NCBI GenBank assembly: GCA_031180725.1
Contig: JAPSLO010000006.1
Coordinates: 124,001 to 188,000, forward strand
Source: Roseomonas sp.
GTDB taxonomy: Bacteria > Pseudomonadota > Alphaproteobacteria > Acetobacterales > Acetobacteraceae
Direction of reading: 5' to 3'
DNA length: 64,000 bases
Each line of letters opens with the position of its first letter. Position 1 is the first letter of the stretch. The position numbers and the translations under genes are program-made. This document shows positions 51,391-60,135 of this stretch, piece after piece. Under the pieces are notes generated by a model. The model had not been told where the DNA came from. It did no database searches and was given only the letters and a program-made list of their open reading frames with translations.

Positions 51391-52428
51391 GTGAGCCCCT
51401 TCACCATTCCCCCGGTCTTCGTCCTGAGCACCGGGCGCTGCGGGTCCACCATGATTTCGGAGCTGTTGAACCGGCACCCCGCCGTGCTCAGCCTGTCCGA
51501 GTTCATGACGCTGCTGGGCCAGGAAGCCTTCGCCCATCGCAACCCGACCGGTGCCCAGTTCTGGCGGGTGCTGAGCCGCCAGAGCCCCGCGCTTCATGCC
51601 ATGATGCAGGTGGGGCAGGTGATGGATGAGGTGCTCTACCCGCTCGACGCGCCGGGCGCGCGGTTCAGGGCGCATGACATCCCGCCCATCGCCATGGTCA
51701 CGCTCCCGCACCTGACCAACCGGCACGAGGCGCTGTTCGACGAACTGGCGGAGATCGTCCCGGCCATGCCGCGCCGGCCGCTGGCGACGCAGTACCGGGC
51801 ACTGTTCGACCATCTCGGGCACAAATTCGGCCGCCGCGTCTGGGTGGAGCGATCCGGCGGGTCACTGATGATTGCGCGGAAGCTGCTGCACCTGTTCCCG
51901 GATGCGCGGGTGATCCATGTGTTCCGCGACGGCCGGGACACCGCCATTTCCATGTCCAGCCATCCGAACTTCCGGCTGCTGGTCGCGGTGATCGAGGCCT
52001 GCCGTCCCTTCGGCCTGGACCCCACCCGCAAATTTCCGCGCCCGGAAGGCCGGATGTGGGAGGTGTGGCTGGAGCGGATGGTGTTCAGCCTGGTCAATGC
52101 GCCGAAGTTGGCGGCGCGCGCCACGCTGCCGCAATTCGGCGCCTTCTGGAGCCAGCTAATCCTGCAGGGCCAGCAGGCGCTGTCCGCCCTGCCGCCGGAC
52201 CGCGTGCTGAACCTGCGCTTCGAGGATGTTCAGCAGCGCCCGCACGAAATGCTGGACCGGATGATCCGCTTCATCGATCCGTCCCTCGCCGATGCAGCCT
52301 GGCTGGATGCGGCAGCCAAGGTGCCACGCCCGACAGCGCGGAAATTTGCCACCCTGCCACCCGCGGAGCAGCGTGCCCTGACCGAGGCCTGTGCCCCCGG
52401 CCTTGCCGCGCTGGGCTATCCGGCATGA
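51391..52428 (+). CDS. Sulfotransferase family protein
   Basis: A 345-residue PAPS-dependent sulfotransferase. The 5'-phosphosulfate loop is FVLSTGRCGSTMISELLNRHP near residues 9-29, and the 3'-phosphate-binding segment is IHVFRDGRDTAISMSSHP near 172-189 with the conserved Arg and Ser. RFEDVQQRP near 280 matches the family C-terminal region. It would transfer sulfate to a hydroxyl of an unknown lipid, sugar or small molecule. The start is GTG with GGAAGGACGG upstream. Its stop overlaps the next ATG (ATGA), beginning a three-gene coupled operon. Confidence 0.88.
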   Translation: MSPFTIPPVFVLSTGRCGSTMISELLNRHPAVLSLSEFMTLLGQEAFAHRNPTGAQFWRVLSRQSPALHAMMQVGQVMDEVLYPLDAPGARFRAHDIPPIAMVTLPHLTNRHEALFDELAEIVPAMPRRPLATQYRALFDHLGHKFGRRVWVERSGGSLMIARKLLHLFPDARVIHVFRDGRDTAISMSSHPNFRLLVAVIEACRPFGLDPTRKFPRPEGRMWEVWLERMVFSLVNAPKLAARATLPQFGAFWSQLILQGQQALSALPPDRVLNLRFEDVQQRPHEMLDRMIRFIDPSLADAAWLDAAAKVPRPTARKFATLPPAEQRALTEACAPGLAALGYPA

Positions 52429-53237
52429 GCACGCGGACGGTACTGATCACCGGTGCTTCCAGCGGGATAGGAGAGGCGACCGCGCGGCATTTCCTCGCCG
52501 CCGGCTGGAATGTCGCCGCCTGCATGCGCAGCCCGGCACGGCATTCCTTTGACGCGGACTCCGCACATCTGGCCGTGCTGCGCATGGATGTGACCGACGA
52601 GGCCTCCATTGCCTCCGCCACCGAAGCCGCGATGCAGCGCTTCGGCGCCATCGATGTGCTGGTGAACAATGCGGGCTATGCCCTGCTGGGACCGCTGGAG
52701 GGATTGTCGGCGACGCAGCTCCGGCGCCAGTTGGAGACCAACCTGGTCGGTCTGGTGGCCGTCACGCAGCATGTGCTGCCCGGGATGCGTGCCCGGCGCA
52801 CCGGGGTGATCGTCAATATCGCCTCGATCGGCGGGCGCATGGGCTTTCCCTTCGCCGCCGCCTATCACGCGACGAAATTCGCCGTCGAAGGGCTTTCGGA
52901 ATCCATGCGCTTCGAATTGCAGGCGCATGGCATCAGGGTGAAGGTGATCGAGCCCGGCCCGATCCGCACCAACTTCCTGGGCGGCAGCGCCGAATGGGCC
53001 GGGCATGAGGCCTATGCGGTGGAGATGGCGAAGTTCCGCACCATGTCGGACCGCCTGAATGCCACGCTGCCCACGCCCGGCCGCGTCGCCGCCGTGGTCT
53101 TCCGCGCCGCGACCGACGGATCGGACCGGCTGCGCTACCCGGCGGCGGCCGGCCCCTTTCCCTTGCTGCACAGGCTGCTGCCCGACGCGCTTTGGCGCCG
53201 CCTGATCATGCACGAACTCGCGCGCCGGTCGCGGTGA
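52425..53237 (+). CDS. Short-chain dehydrogenase/reductase
   Basis: A 270-residue classical SDR. It has TVLITGASSGIGEATARHF (TGxxxGIG cofactor loop) near residues 5-23, LRMDVTD near 48, VLVNNAGYALLGPLEG (NNAG) near 78, VNIASIGGRMGFPFAAAYHATKFAVEGL (Ser, Tyr, Lys catalytic residues, YxxxK) near 130-155, and IEPGPIRTNF near 180. It oxidises or reduces a hydroxyl/keto group with NAD(P). The ATG overlaps the sulfotransferase stop and its own stop overlaps the next ATG, so all three proteins are made together. Confidence 0.93.
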   Translation: MSTRTVLITGASSGIGEATARHFLAAGWNVAACMRSPARHSFDADSAHLAVLRMDVTDEASIASATEAAMQRFGAIDVLVNNAGYALLGPLEGLSATQLRRQLETNLVGLVAVTQHVLPGMRARRTGVIVNIASIGGRMGFPFAAAYHATKFAVEGLSESMRFELQAHGIRVKVIEPGPIRTNFLGGSAEWAGHEAYAVEMAKFRTMSDRLNATLPTPGRVAAVVFRAATDGSDRLRYPAAAGPFPLLHRLLPDALWRRLIMHELARRSR

Positions 53238-54349
53238 TGGCGACGGAGCGCGACCACCAGCACCAGGCCCTGGCCCATTTCCGCGCCATGGGCGACCCGC
53301 TGGCCGATGCGCTGGTGGCGGATCTGCAGCCGCTGGGCCCGCGCGGCCGGGCGATGTTCGAGAGAGCGCTGGAGGAGGGGATCGCGGCCGTGCCGGAGGC
53401 GCCGGAGAGCCTGCGCGCCTTCTTCGCCTCGGTGGACCATGTGCCGTACTGGGTGGACTGGAGGGTGATGAACCGCGCCTCCGCCACGGTGCTGCGCGCC
53501 AACATCTTCGGCGCCGCCGTTCTCGGCTGCTATGCGGTGCCGCTGTTCTACCGGCTGGGACAGGGCGCCAAGCCGCTGGCGCTGACGGATGCGCTGATCA
53601 GCGGCGCGGTCACGCGCGGGCGCCGCACGGCGCGCTTCGTCATCGAGACCTGCATGCCCTTCGGCCTGCAACGCGCGGCGGAAGGCTTCCGGCTGACGCT
53701 TCGCACCCGCTTGCTGCATGCCCGCACACGGCGCGCGATGCTGGCGGCGCCAGGCTGGAACCTGGCGCGCGACGGCGTGCCGATGTCGCAAGCCTATACC
53801 GCGGCGATGAGCGCCTTCCTCTCGGCCTTCTGGCTGCGGGGGCTGCGCCGCATCGGCGTGCGCATCTCGGCTGCCGAGGCCGAGGCGGTGATGCAGCTCT
53901 GGCGCTATTCGTCGCATCTGATGGGCGTGCATCCGGAACTGCTCTTCGCGACGGAGCAGGAGGCGGTGCGCTTCAGCGAAAGGCTCTTCGCCACTGAGCC
54001 TCCGCCGGGCGAGGCGGCGCGGCTGCTGATGCGGGCGTTGTTCGACGCGGTGCCGGAGGTGCTGGACCAGCGCGGCTGGCGCGGCCGCATGCTGCAAAGC
54101 CTGTTCCAGGGGCTGGCCTATGCCCTTTTCGGCCCGGACCAGGCGGCGGAACTCGGCGTGCCCCGCACCGCCTGGCGCCACGCGCCGCGGCTGGTGACGC
54201 CGGCCATGGCCGGGCTCGGCCTGCTGAACCTCCTCGCGCCGGGGCTTGGCCATCGCGCGCGGCTGCGCGGCACGCAGCTCTGGCTGCAGGTCGCCGACTA
54301 CTCCGATGTGGATGCGCCCGCCGCGCTGGTCATGCCATCCCCGGCGTAA
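53237..54349 (+). CDS. MpaB-family oxygenase (DUF2236)
   Basis: A 370-residue protein of the MpaB/DUF2236 family, heme b proteins related to latex-clearing protein Lcp that perform oxidative cleavage. Features seen are DHVPYWVDWRVMNRASATVLRANIF near residue 70, TRGRRTARFVIETCMPFGLQRAAEG near 135, and WRYSSHLMGVHPELLFATEQEA near 225 with the His-containing heme-side segment. No signal peptide is present. TGATG overlap with the SDR stop shows coupling. With the sulfotransferase and SDR it suggests a tailoring pathway for a lipid or terpenoid; the substrate is unknown. Confidence 0.82.
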   Translation: MATERDHQHQALAHFRAMGDPLADALVADLQPLGPRGRAMFERALEEGIAAVPEAPESLRAFFASVDHVPYWVDWRVMNRASATVLRANIFGAAVLGCYAVPLFYRLGQGAKPLALTDALISGAVTRGRRTARFVIETCMPFGLQRAAEGFRLTLRTRLLHARTRRAMLAAPGWNLARDGVPMSQAYTAAMSAFLSAFWLRGLRRIGVRISAAEAEAVMQLWRYSSHLMGVHPELLFATEQEAVRFSERLFATEPPPGEAARLLMRALFDAVPEVLDQRGWRGRMLQSLFQGLAYALFGPDQAAELGVPRTAWRHAPRLVTPAMAGLGLLNLLAPGLGHRARLRGTQLWLQVADYSDVDAPAALVMPSPA

Positions 54350-54357
54350 GAGGCCGC

Positions 54358-54395
54358 AAAAAGAAAAGCCCGGAAGACCGTTTCGGTCCCCGGGC
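54358..54395 (-). terminator. Intrinsic terminator on the minus strand
   Basis: GCCCGG-AA-GACCG (54368-54380) folds with CGGTC-C-CCGGGC (54384-54395) around a TTT loop, and on the minus strand it is followed by TTTTCTTTTT (54367-54358). It lies nine bases after the stop of the convergent MpaB gene. It could end either a small RNA or the LysR transcript, whose stop is almost 300 bases upstream. Confidence 0.85.
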
Positions 54396-54482
54396 GAGTC
54401 AAAACAGGGAGGCTTCACGTCTGGGAGACGAAGGGGTTCGGAAAGCGTCCGAATGACCCTGAACCGGCGTCACCGCCGGAAC
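54358..54482 (-). ncRNA. Candidate small RNA with four successive hairpins
   Basis: On the minus strand the stretch folds into hairpin 1 (54464-54479, CCGGCG stem), hairpin 2 (54437-54453, TTCGGA stem), hairpin 3 (54418-54430, CGTCT stem with a CCC loop), then the intrinsic terminator. Unpaired CCTCCC and CTCCC segments could pair with Shine-Dalgarno sequences. A possible -10 (TATCTT, 54494-54489) precedes it, but the best -35 (TTGCAT) is only 14 bases away, so the promoter is not convincing. The rest of the 337-base gap, to 54686, shows nothing else. It could instead be the long 3' end of the LysR mRNA. Confidence 0.4.
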
Positions 54483-54686
54483 ACCGCAAAGATAGTCAGG
54501 TTTCGCTCATGCAAGATTGGCGAAAACCCGCCATCGGGCATGCGCCGCTGTCATAGGTAAACGCATCTTTGCCATGACGGTGCCTTAATGCCGCGACGTG
54601 CAGTCGCGCTGCCCGGCACGACCAGGGGTGGCACAGACCGCCCGGGCAGCCGTCCAGATCATGGAACAGAATGGAAGGGTGTCGGG

Positions 54687-55592
54687 CTACTGCGCGGCCA
54701 TTCGGCCCGGCGCGGCCAGTTCCGCCACCAGGAAGTCGCGGAACACCGCGACCCGCTTCGAATGGCGCAGCTCCTCCGGATAGACGAAATAGGCCTCGAT
54801 TCGGGGGGATTTCAGGTCGGGCAGGATCTGCACCAGCCCATCCAGTTCCTCGCCCATGTAGTCCGGCAGGGCCGCGATGCCGAGCCCGCTGCGCACCGCC
54901 TGCAGGATGCCGGGCAGCGAATTCATCTCCAGCACGGCGCGACGGGGCGAGCCCGGGCGGCGGCCTGCCTCGGCCAGCCAGTTTACGCTTTCAACCGGTG
55001 GGCGATAATCGCCATAGACGATCATCCGGTGGGCATCGAGATCCTCGGCCCGCTGCGGCATGCCCTGGCGCTTCAGGTAGTCGGGCGATCCGCAGACACG
55101 CCAACTGAAGCTGCCCAGGTTGCGCTGGATCAGGTCCGGCTGGCGCGGCGGATGCATGCGGATGGCGACGTCTGCTTCCCGCATCGCCAGGTCCAGATCG
55201 GCATCGTCCAGCAGAACGGTCAGCGTCACGTCCGGGTGAAGCTGCAGGAACCGATGCAGGCGGGGGGCCAGCCAGACGCTGCCGAAGCCGGTGGTGGTGG
55301 TCACCTTCAGCCGGCCGGTCGGCTTCTCCCGGCTCTCGGTCAGCAGGGCCTCGGTCATCGCCAGCTTGGCGAAGACGTCGCGGACCGCGCGGTTCAGCGT
55401 CTCGCCCTGCTCCGTCAGGATCAGGCCGCGCGCATGGCGGTGGAACAGCGGCACCGCCAGCGCCTCCTCCAGCGCCTGGATCTGGCGCGAGACGGCGGAC
55501 TGGCTGAGATTCAGCGTCTCACCGGCATGCGTGAAGGAGCCGGCCTCCGCGACCGCGTGGAACACGCGCAGCTTGTCCCAGTCGAGCGGCAT
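54687..55592 (-). CDS. LysR-family transcriptional regulator
   Basis: A 301-residue regulator. The winged helix-turn-helix is at residues 1-65 (WDKLRVFHAVAEAGSFTHAGETLNLSQSAVSRQIQALEEALAVPLFHRHARGLILTEQGE) and a LysR substrate domain with TTTTGFGSVWLAPRLHRFLQLHP follows from about 90. The start at 55592 is chosen over an upstream in-frame start because MPLDWDKLR is the usual beginning and AGGGAGA lies upstream. It follows trxB on the same strand by 98 bases; the pair is often adjacent in alphaproteobacteria. The target is not known; an oxidative-stress role is conceivable. Confidence 0.92.
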   Translation of the reverse strand: MPLDWDKLRVFHAVAEAGSFTHAGETLNLSQSAVSRQIQALEEALAVPLFHRHARGLILTEQGETLNRAVRDVFAKLAMTEALLTESREKPTGRLKVTTTTGFGSVWLAPRLHRFLQLHPDVTLTVLLDDADLDLAMREADVAIRMHPPRQPDLIQRNLGSFSWRVCGSPDYLKRQGMPQRAEDLDAHRMIVYGDYRPPVESVNWLAEAGRRPGSPRRAVLEMNSLPGILQAVRSGLGIAALPDYMGEELDGLVQILPDLKSPRIEAYFVYPEELRHSKRVAVFRDFLVAELAAPGRMAAQ

Positions 55593-55690
55593 ACGTGCCC
55601 CGTCTCCCTCACCTCGGCGAGTCGGCAAACTGCCACGAGCGGCGCCCGCCTGGATAGATCATGTCTGCGCGGTAAGCCGCGGTTCCGGCG

Positions 55691-56671
55691 TCAGTTCCAC
55701 GCCTCGACCGCGGGCGAATCGGCCGGCAGATGGGCCAGGAACTTCTCCGCCTCCAGTGCCGCCATGCAACCGCTGCCGGCAGCGGTTACGGCTTGGCGGT
55801 AGATCCGGTCCTGCACATCCCCGGCGGCGAAGACCCCGGGGACAGAGGTGCGCGGCGTGCCCGGCACGGTGACGATATAGCCCTCGGCGTCCATCTCGAG
55901 CTGGCCTCGGAACAGGGCGGTGGCGGGATCGTGGCCGATGGCGACGAAGACGCCTTGCACAGGGATTTCGCTGCGCTCGCCGGTCTTCAGGTTGCGCACC
56001 GCGAGTGCCCGGGCCACCGGCACCCGGCCGGAGGTATCGGCCAACACCGCTTCTGCCACCGTGTCCCAGACGAAGGTCACGTTCGGCCGTGCCGCCAGCC
56101 GCTGCTGTAGGATGCGCTCGGCGCGCAGGCTGTCGCGCCGGTGCACCAGCGTCACATGCCGCGCCAGGTTGGAGAGGTAGAGCGCCTCCTCCGTCGCGCT
56201 GTTGCCGCCGCCGATCACGGCGACATCCTTGCCGCGATAGAAGAAGCCGTCGCAGGTGGCGCAGGCGGAGACGCCGAAGCCTGAAAGTTCCTTCTCCCCC
56301 GGGATGCCCAGCCAGCGCGCCTGGGCGCCGGTCGCGATCACCAGCGCATCGGCCACATAGGTCATGCCGCTGTCGCCCACCGCCCGGAAGGGCCGGCGGG
56401 AAAGGTCCACCTGGGTGATGATGTCCTGGAGGACGGTGGCGCCGACATGTTCGGCCTGCTGCTGCATCTGTTCCATCAGCCAGGGGCCCTGGACCGCCTG
56501 CGCGAAGCCCGGATAGTTCTCCACATCGGTCGTGATGGTCAGCTGCCCGCCCGGCTGCAGCCCGGCCACGACCAGCGGGCCGAGCCCGGCTCGCGCGGCA
56601 TAGATGGCCGCGGTATAGCCGGCGGGGCCGGCGCCGATGATGAGAAGTCGAGTGCGGCGGGTCTCGCTCAC
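55691..56671 (-). CDS. trxB: Thioredoxin-disulfide reductase
   Basis: A 326-residue flavoprotein that reduces thioredoxin with NADPH. It has the FAD loop LLIIGAGPAGYTAAIYAARAGL near residue 9, PGGQLTITTDVENYPGF, and the active-site dithiol SACATCDGFFY (CATC) near 143. The NADPH loop VAVIGGGNSATEEALYLSNLA is near 158, and GVFAAGDVQDRIYRQAVTAAGSGCMAA near 285. The start GTG 56671 has GGAAGC upstream and gives the family length; an in-frame ATG at 56719 is possible. It is divergent from the Lrp-type regulator gene. Confidence 0.95.
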   Translation of the reverse strand: MSETRRTRLLIIGAGPAGYTAAIYAARAGLGPLVVAGLQPGGQLTITTDVENYPGFAQAVQGPWLMEQMQQQAEHVGATVLQDIITQVDLSRRPFRAVGDSGMTYVADALVIATGAQARWLGIPGEKELSGFGVSACATCDGFFYRGKDVAVIGGGNSATEEALYLSNLARHVTLVHRRDSLRAERILQQRLAARPNVTFVWDTVAEAVLADTSGRVPVARALAVRNLKTGERSEIPVQGVFVAIGHDPATALFRGQLEMDAEGYIVTVPGTPRTSVPGVFAAGDVQDRIYRQAVTAAGSGCMAALEAEKFLAHLPADSPAVEAWN

Positions 56672-56786
56672 GGTCTGCTTGCTTCCATGGGGCCCCGATG
56701 TGGGGCGGTCGCGCTTCATATCGGCGGTGCAGGTCGGATGCTCAACCGATTCGGGACAGCCCACGCATTTCGTTGCACTACGATGC

Positions 56787-56816
56787 TTGCCATTTGTTAA
56801 TCTGAAATTATATAAC
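56787..56816 (+). promoter_or_regulatory. Sigma70-like promoter of the Lrp-type regulator
   Basis: TTGCCA (56787-56792), an 18-base spacer and TATAAC (56811-56816) fit a sigma70-type promoter. The spacer and flanks are markedly AT-rich compared with the window, as expected for an autoregulated Lrp-type promoter. The start codon is 36 bases after the -10. Confidence 0.55.
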
Positions 56817-56851
56817 CGATCTCGGGGAGGCTAGGACACGAAGGGCCAGCC

Positions 56852-57346
56852 ATGCGACGTACAGGTGAGCCGGACCTGGATGCGGTGGACCGTCACATCC
56901 TGGCGGAGCTGCAGGCCGATGGCCGGATGACGAATGTGGAACTGGCGCGCCGGGTTGGCCTGTCCGCCCCGCCCTGCCTGCGGCGGGTGCGCCGGCTGGA
57001 GGAACAGGGGGTGATCCGCGGCTACCATGCCGATCTGGATCCGCAGGTGCTCGGCTGGCAGATCACCTTCTTCGCCCTGGTAGGGCTGGAGACGCAGAAG
57101 GAGGCGGTGCTAACCGCCTTCGAGCGCATGGTGACCGCCTGGCCGGAGGTGCGGGAGTGCCACATGATCCGCGGCGGCGGCGATTTCCTGCTTCGCCTGG
57201 TGGCCCGTGATACGCAGCACGAGAATGCGCTGACCTCCCGCCTGACGGAGGCGCCGCATGTGCTGCGGGTGCAGACCATGCCGACCATCCGCACCGCACG
57301 CGACCTGTCCGGCGTGCCGGTGGATCGGGAAGCCCTGCCGGCCTGA
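56852..57346 (+). CDS. Lrp/AsnC-family transcriptional regulator
   Basis: A 164-residue regulator. The N-terminal HTH is LDAVDRHILAELQADGRMTNVELARRVGLSAPPCLRRVRRLEEQGVIRGYHADLDP (residues about 9-64) and the rest is a RAM ligand-binding domain with VRECHMIRGGGDFLLRLVARD near 107-127. It should form octamers and sense amino acids. It has its own promoter and is divergent from trxB, a neighbour pair also seen in other alphaproteobacteria. The targets cannot be read from this window. Confidence 0.93.
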   Translation: MRRTGEPDLDAVDRHILAELQADGRMTNVELARRVGLSAPPCLRRVRRLEEQGVIRGYHADLDPQVLGWQITFFALVGLETQKEAVLTAFERMVTAWPEVRECHMIRGGGDFLLRLVARDTQHENALTSRLTEAPHVLRVQTMPTIRTARDLSGVPVDREALPA

Positions 57347-57389
57347 ACCGCGCCGGCCGGCCGGGGGCGTCGCGGCCGGCGAAAGACCT

Positions 57390-58817
57390 CTACGGCCAGG
57401 CGGCGCGGGGCATCGGCTCCATCGCGGTGAAGTCGGGCTCCAGCCGCGCGCCGAGGCCGGGCGTGGCGAGCGAGCCGATCTCCAGCGTGCCATCGGCGAT
57501 GCGCAGGCGCGGGCCGCGAGACGTATCGGCGTAGAGGTCGGGATGCGCCTCCATGAAGCGCACGGCTTCCGCCTTCGGCCGGTCGGCGAAGCCATCCACG
57601 AAATGATGGCCGTTGCGCTCCACATGCGGCAGGCCCAGCAGCGCCACGAGCGCCAGGTCCTGCTGCACGCAGATGCCGGCCAGCGTGGTCAGGTCCTCGG
57701 CTGACATGAAGTAGCGCTCGCGCCCTTCCGCCGCGTTCCAGGCCCGGCAGCGCGCCAGATTGAGCAGGCTGCGCCACACCCCCTTGCACGCCTTGGAACT
57801 GACGCCGGCATAGCCCAGGGCGCGGCCGGTGACGAAGGCATCCAGCGGGCCGTCGGATTCGTCAATGATGACCGGCCGCGTGGCCGCCAGGGCCTGCATC
57901 CCCGTCTCCAGCGCACGGGCGCGCTTCACCGGCTGTTCGATATAGAGGATGGTCGCGCAGAGGCGCTTCAGCCGCGGTTCCGCCTCCATCGCGCGCCACA
58001 GCGCCAGCGCGCCTTCGGCATCCTCGTACTGCTCATTGCCGTCCAGGCTCGCGTGATAGCCGCCATGTAGCCGGTCCAGCACGGCGGCGATGCGGGAGAG
58101 GCGCTCCACATCCGCCTTCACATCGCCGCCCACCTTCAGCTTCCAGTAGCGGTGGCGATAGGTGCCGGCGACCTCCTCCAGCGTCTCGGGCAGGCCGTCG
58201 GCCACGCGTTCCGTCTGGTCGGCGGCGGTGATGGGATCCACCAGCCCCACCGTGTGCCGCGCATGCAGGCGCATCAGCGGCTGCTGCGCCGCCAGCATGC
58301 CGTCGAAGTCGAAGGCATGCAGGTCCGGCGCCACGGCATGTGGCGCCAGGCCGCCGAGATTGGCGCGCATGCCATCCCAGAAGGAAACGCCCTTTGCCTT
58401 CAGCAGCGCATCCAGCATGGCGCGGTCCAGCAGCGCGCGGCCATAGCTGGCGACCAGCGGGTTCAGCCTCTCGGCCTCCGCGGCAGAGGTGACGGCGGCG
58501 TAGCTGTTGGCGAAATGGCCGTAGGCCGTGTCCGGCCCGGCCGCCAAGCTCGCGGCCTCCGCGATCTCCAGCGCGCGGCGCAGTTGCTGCTCGTTCTGTG
58601 CATCGGACAAGGCGGGGTCCTTGTCGAACCATTTGGCGGCCAGCGTCTCCGCCGCCACGCCCCAGGCCTCCGTGCCATCCTCCAGCCGGATGCGTGCGCG
58701 GATCACCGCCTGGCGGCCATGCGTCACGGTGATGACACCGAAGCGGAAGGGCATGCGCAGCCGGAAGGGCCATTCGAAGCGCTGCGTTTCCACCAGCGTG
58801 AAGCGCGGAGCGGTCAT
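57390..58817 (-). CDS. Enolase-superfamily enzyme (mandelate racemase / muconate-lactonizing type)
   Basis: A 475-residue enolase-fold protein, longer than the usual 360-400. Active-site features are YWKLKVGGD (KxK-type base) near residue 226, SLDGNEQYED (metal Asp and Asn) near 258, ILYIEQPVKR (metal Glu) near 292, and VIIDESDGPLD (metal Asp) near 317, then GVSSKACKG near 338 as the opposite-side Lys. It abstracts an alpha-proton of a carboxylate; the exact substrate is unknown. Its ATG is one base after the stop of the isomerase-like gene, showing coupling and a common catabolic pathway. Confidence 0.88.
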   Translation of the reverse strand: MTAPRFTLVETQRFEWPFRLRMPFRFGVITVTHGRQAVIRARIRLEDGTEAWGVAAETLAAKWFDKDPALSDAQNEQQLRRALEIAEAASLAAGPDTAYGHFANSYAAVTSAAEAERLNPLVASYGRALLDRAMLDALLKAKGVSFWDGMRANLGGLAPHAVAPDLHAFDFDGMLAAQQPLMRLHARHTVGLVDPITAADQTERVADGLPETLEEVAGTYRHRYWKLKVGGDVKADVERLSRIAAVLDRLHGGYHASLDGNEQYEDAEGALALWRAMEAEPRLKRLCATILYIEQPVKRARALETGMQALAATRPVIIDESDGPLDAFVTGRALGYAGVSSKACKGVWRSLLNLARCRAWNAAEGRERYFMSAEDLTTLAGICVQQDLALVALLGLPHVERNGHHFVDGFADRPKAEAVRFMEAHPDLYADTSRGPRLRIADGTLEIGSLATPGLGARLEPDFTAMEPMPRAAWP

Positions 58818-58818
58818 G

Positions 58819-59637
58819 TCACAGGGCCTCCATCACGCCGTTCAGATAGCCGATCGCGCGCGCGGCGCTGGCCGGGCCATCCGGGTGGTAGTCGAAGGGC
58901 TCCACGGCGCAGAAGCCGCGGTACCCGCTCTCGCGCAGCGCGCGCAGCACGGGTGCGAAGCGGTCCGCACCCTGGCCGGGACCGCGGCGGTTGCGGTCGT
59001 TCAGATGCACATGCGCGATCCAGCCGGTGGGAGCGAAGCGGCGCAGCAGTACTTCGGCGGGTTCCGTCTCGCCATTCCCTGCCGCGCTGACATCCAGCAT
59101 TGTCTTGAGTCCGGGCGAAGCGATGCGTGAGACAATCTCCACCGCTTCGGCCACCGTGCGCGCCCAGTTGGTCTGGCCGGCATCCAGCGGCTCCAGGCAA
59201 TAGATCAGGCCATGCTGCGCAGCCCAGGCGCCGGCCTTGGCCATCGCCTCCTCCGCCCGCCCCGCATCGCCTTCCGCCACCACCTGGCGCTGCTTGGGAG
59301 AGCCATGCACCAGCAGCGTCGCACCGAGATCCGCGGCCAGGCCGATCAGGCGCTGCATCACCTCCAGGGTGCGCGCACGCAGCGCCGCATCCGCGCTGGT
59401 GATGGAAAGCCCCGCCGGCGCCACCAGCAGCCAATGCAGCGAGGTGATAGGCGCGCCTTCCCCTTCGGCGATGCGCCGCAACTCCGCCCGGCGCGCGGCG
59501 GGCAGCATATGCGGCGCCTCCGCATCCAGGGTGAAGGGCGCAACCTCCAGCCCGGCATAGCCCAGCCCGGCGGCGAGTCGGGCCTGCGCGGCGAATTCCA
59601 ACCCCGCCACGACCTCGTTGCACAGCGCAATGCGCAT
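58819..59637 (-). CDS. Sugar phosphate isomerase/epimerase-like TIM-barrel protein
   Basis: A 272-residue xylose-isomerase-like TIM barrel (AP_endonuc_2 family). Metal-site segments are LLVHGSPKQR near residue 108, IYCLEPLDAGQTNW near 145 (Glu ligand), TMLDVSAAGNG near 180, WIAHVHLNDRNRRGPGQG near 205, and FCAVEPFDYHPDG near 243 (Glu ligand). It probably isomerises or epimerises a sugar or sugar-acid derivative. It is the first gene of a two-gene unit with the enolase-superfamily enzyme, and both may use the solute of the nearby tctCBA system. Confidence 0.88.
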   Translation of the reverse strand: MRIALCNEVVAGLEFAAQARLAAGLGYAGLEVAPFTLDAEAPHMLPAARRAELRRIAEGEGAPITSLHWLLVAPAGLSITSADAALRARTLEVMQRLIGLAADLGATLLVHGSPKQRQVVAEGDAGRAEEAMAKAGAWAAQHGLIYCLEPLDAGQTNWARTVAEAVEIVSRIASPGLKTMLDVSAAGNGETEPAEVLLRRFAPTGWIAHVHLNDRNRRGPGQGADRFAPVLRALRESGYRGFCAVEPFDYHPDGPASAARAIGYLNGVMEAL

Positions 59638-59732
59638 GGCCGACCTCTATCCCCCCGGATGCCGGCAGCCAAATCCCTATGACAACTCAGGTCAAGCGGC
59701 AGCCGGACAACGGCCCGCGCGTTGCAGGCCGC

Positions 59733-60101
59733 ATGTCCGACAGCACCGACCGTCGCACCGTCCTCGCCGCCAACCGCACTGTGCTGGCGGCGGAGCGTAC
59801 CTATGCCGCCTGGGTGCGTACGGGCCTGACAGCGCTGGCCAGCGGCGTGGGTGCGAAGAAGGTCCTGGGCGGCGTAATGCCGGAATGGGCCGTGGTGCTG
59901 ACCGGCAGCGTGCTGGTGCTGTTCAGCGCGGCCTGCTTCGCCGCCGCCGTCTGGCGCGAACTGGTGCCGGACATCCACGCGCCGCGGCCGGAGGTGCGGC
60001 GCCTGCCCCGCGGGGTGCTGCTCGGGCTGAACGGCTTCCTGATGCTGGTCTCCTTCGCGGCGCTGCTCGGCGTGTGGTTCGGCGAGACCGGCGGCGATTG
60101 A
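59733..60101 (+). CDS. DUF202 (YidH-like) membrane protein
   Basis: A 122-residue protein with the DUF202 pattern. It opens RRTVLAANRTVLAAERTYAAWVRTGLTALASGVG, and then come two further hydrophobic helices (WAVVLTGSVLVLFSAACFAAAVW and GVLLGLNGFLMLVSFAALLGVWFG), about three helices in all. The function of this family is unknown. The start at 59733 is used because MSDSTDRRT is a family-like beginning; ATG 59679 would add 18 residues. Neither has a strong ribosome-binding site. It is divergent from the isomerase-like gene. Confidence 0.82.
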   Translation: MSDSTDRRTVLAANRTVLAAERTYAAWVRTGLTALASGVGAKKVLGGVMPEWAVVLTGSVLVLFSAACFAAAVWRELVPDIHAPRPEVRRLPRGVLLGLNGFLMLVSFAALLGVWFGETGGD

Positions 60102-60135
60102 CGCCGCGCGCGGCCCGCGGGAGCGTGGCGGCGCC

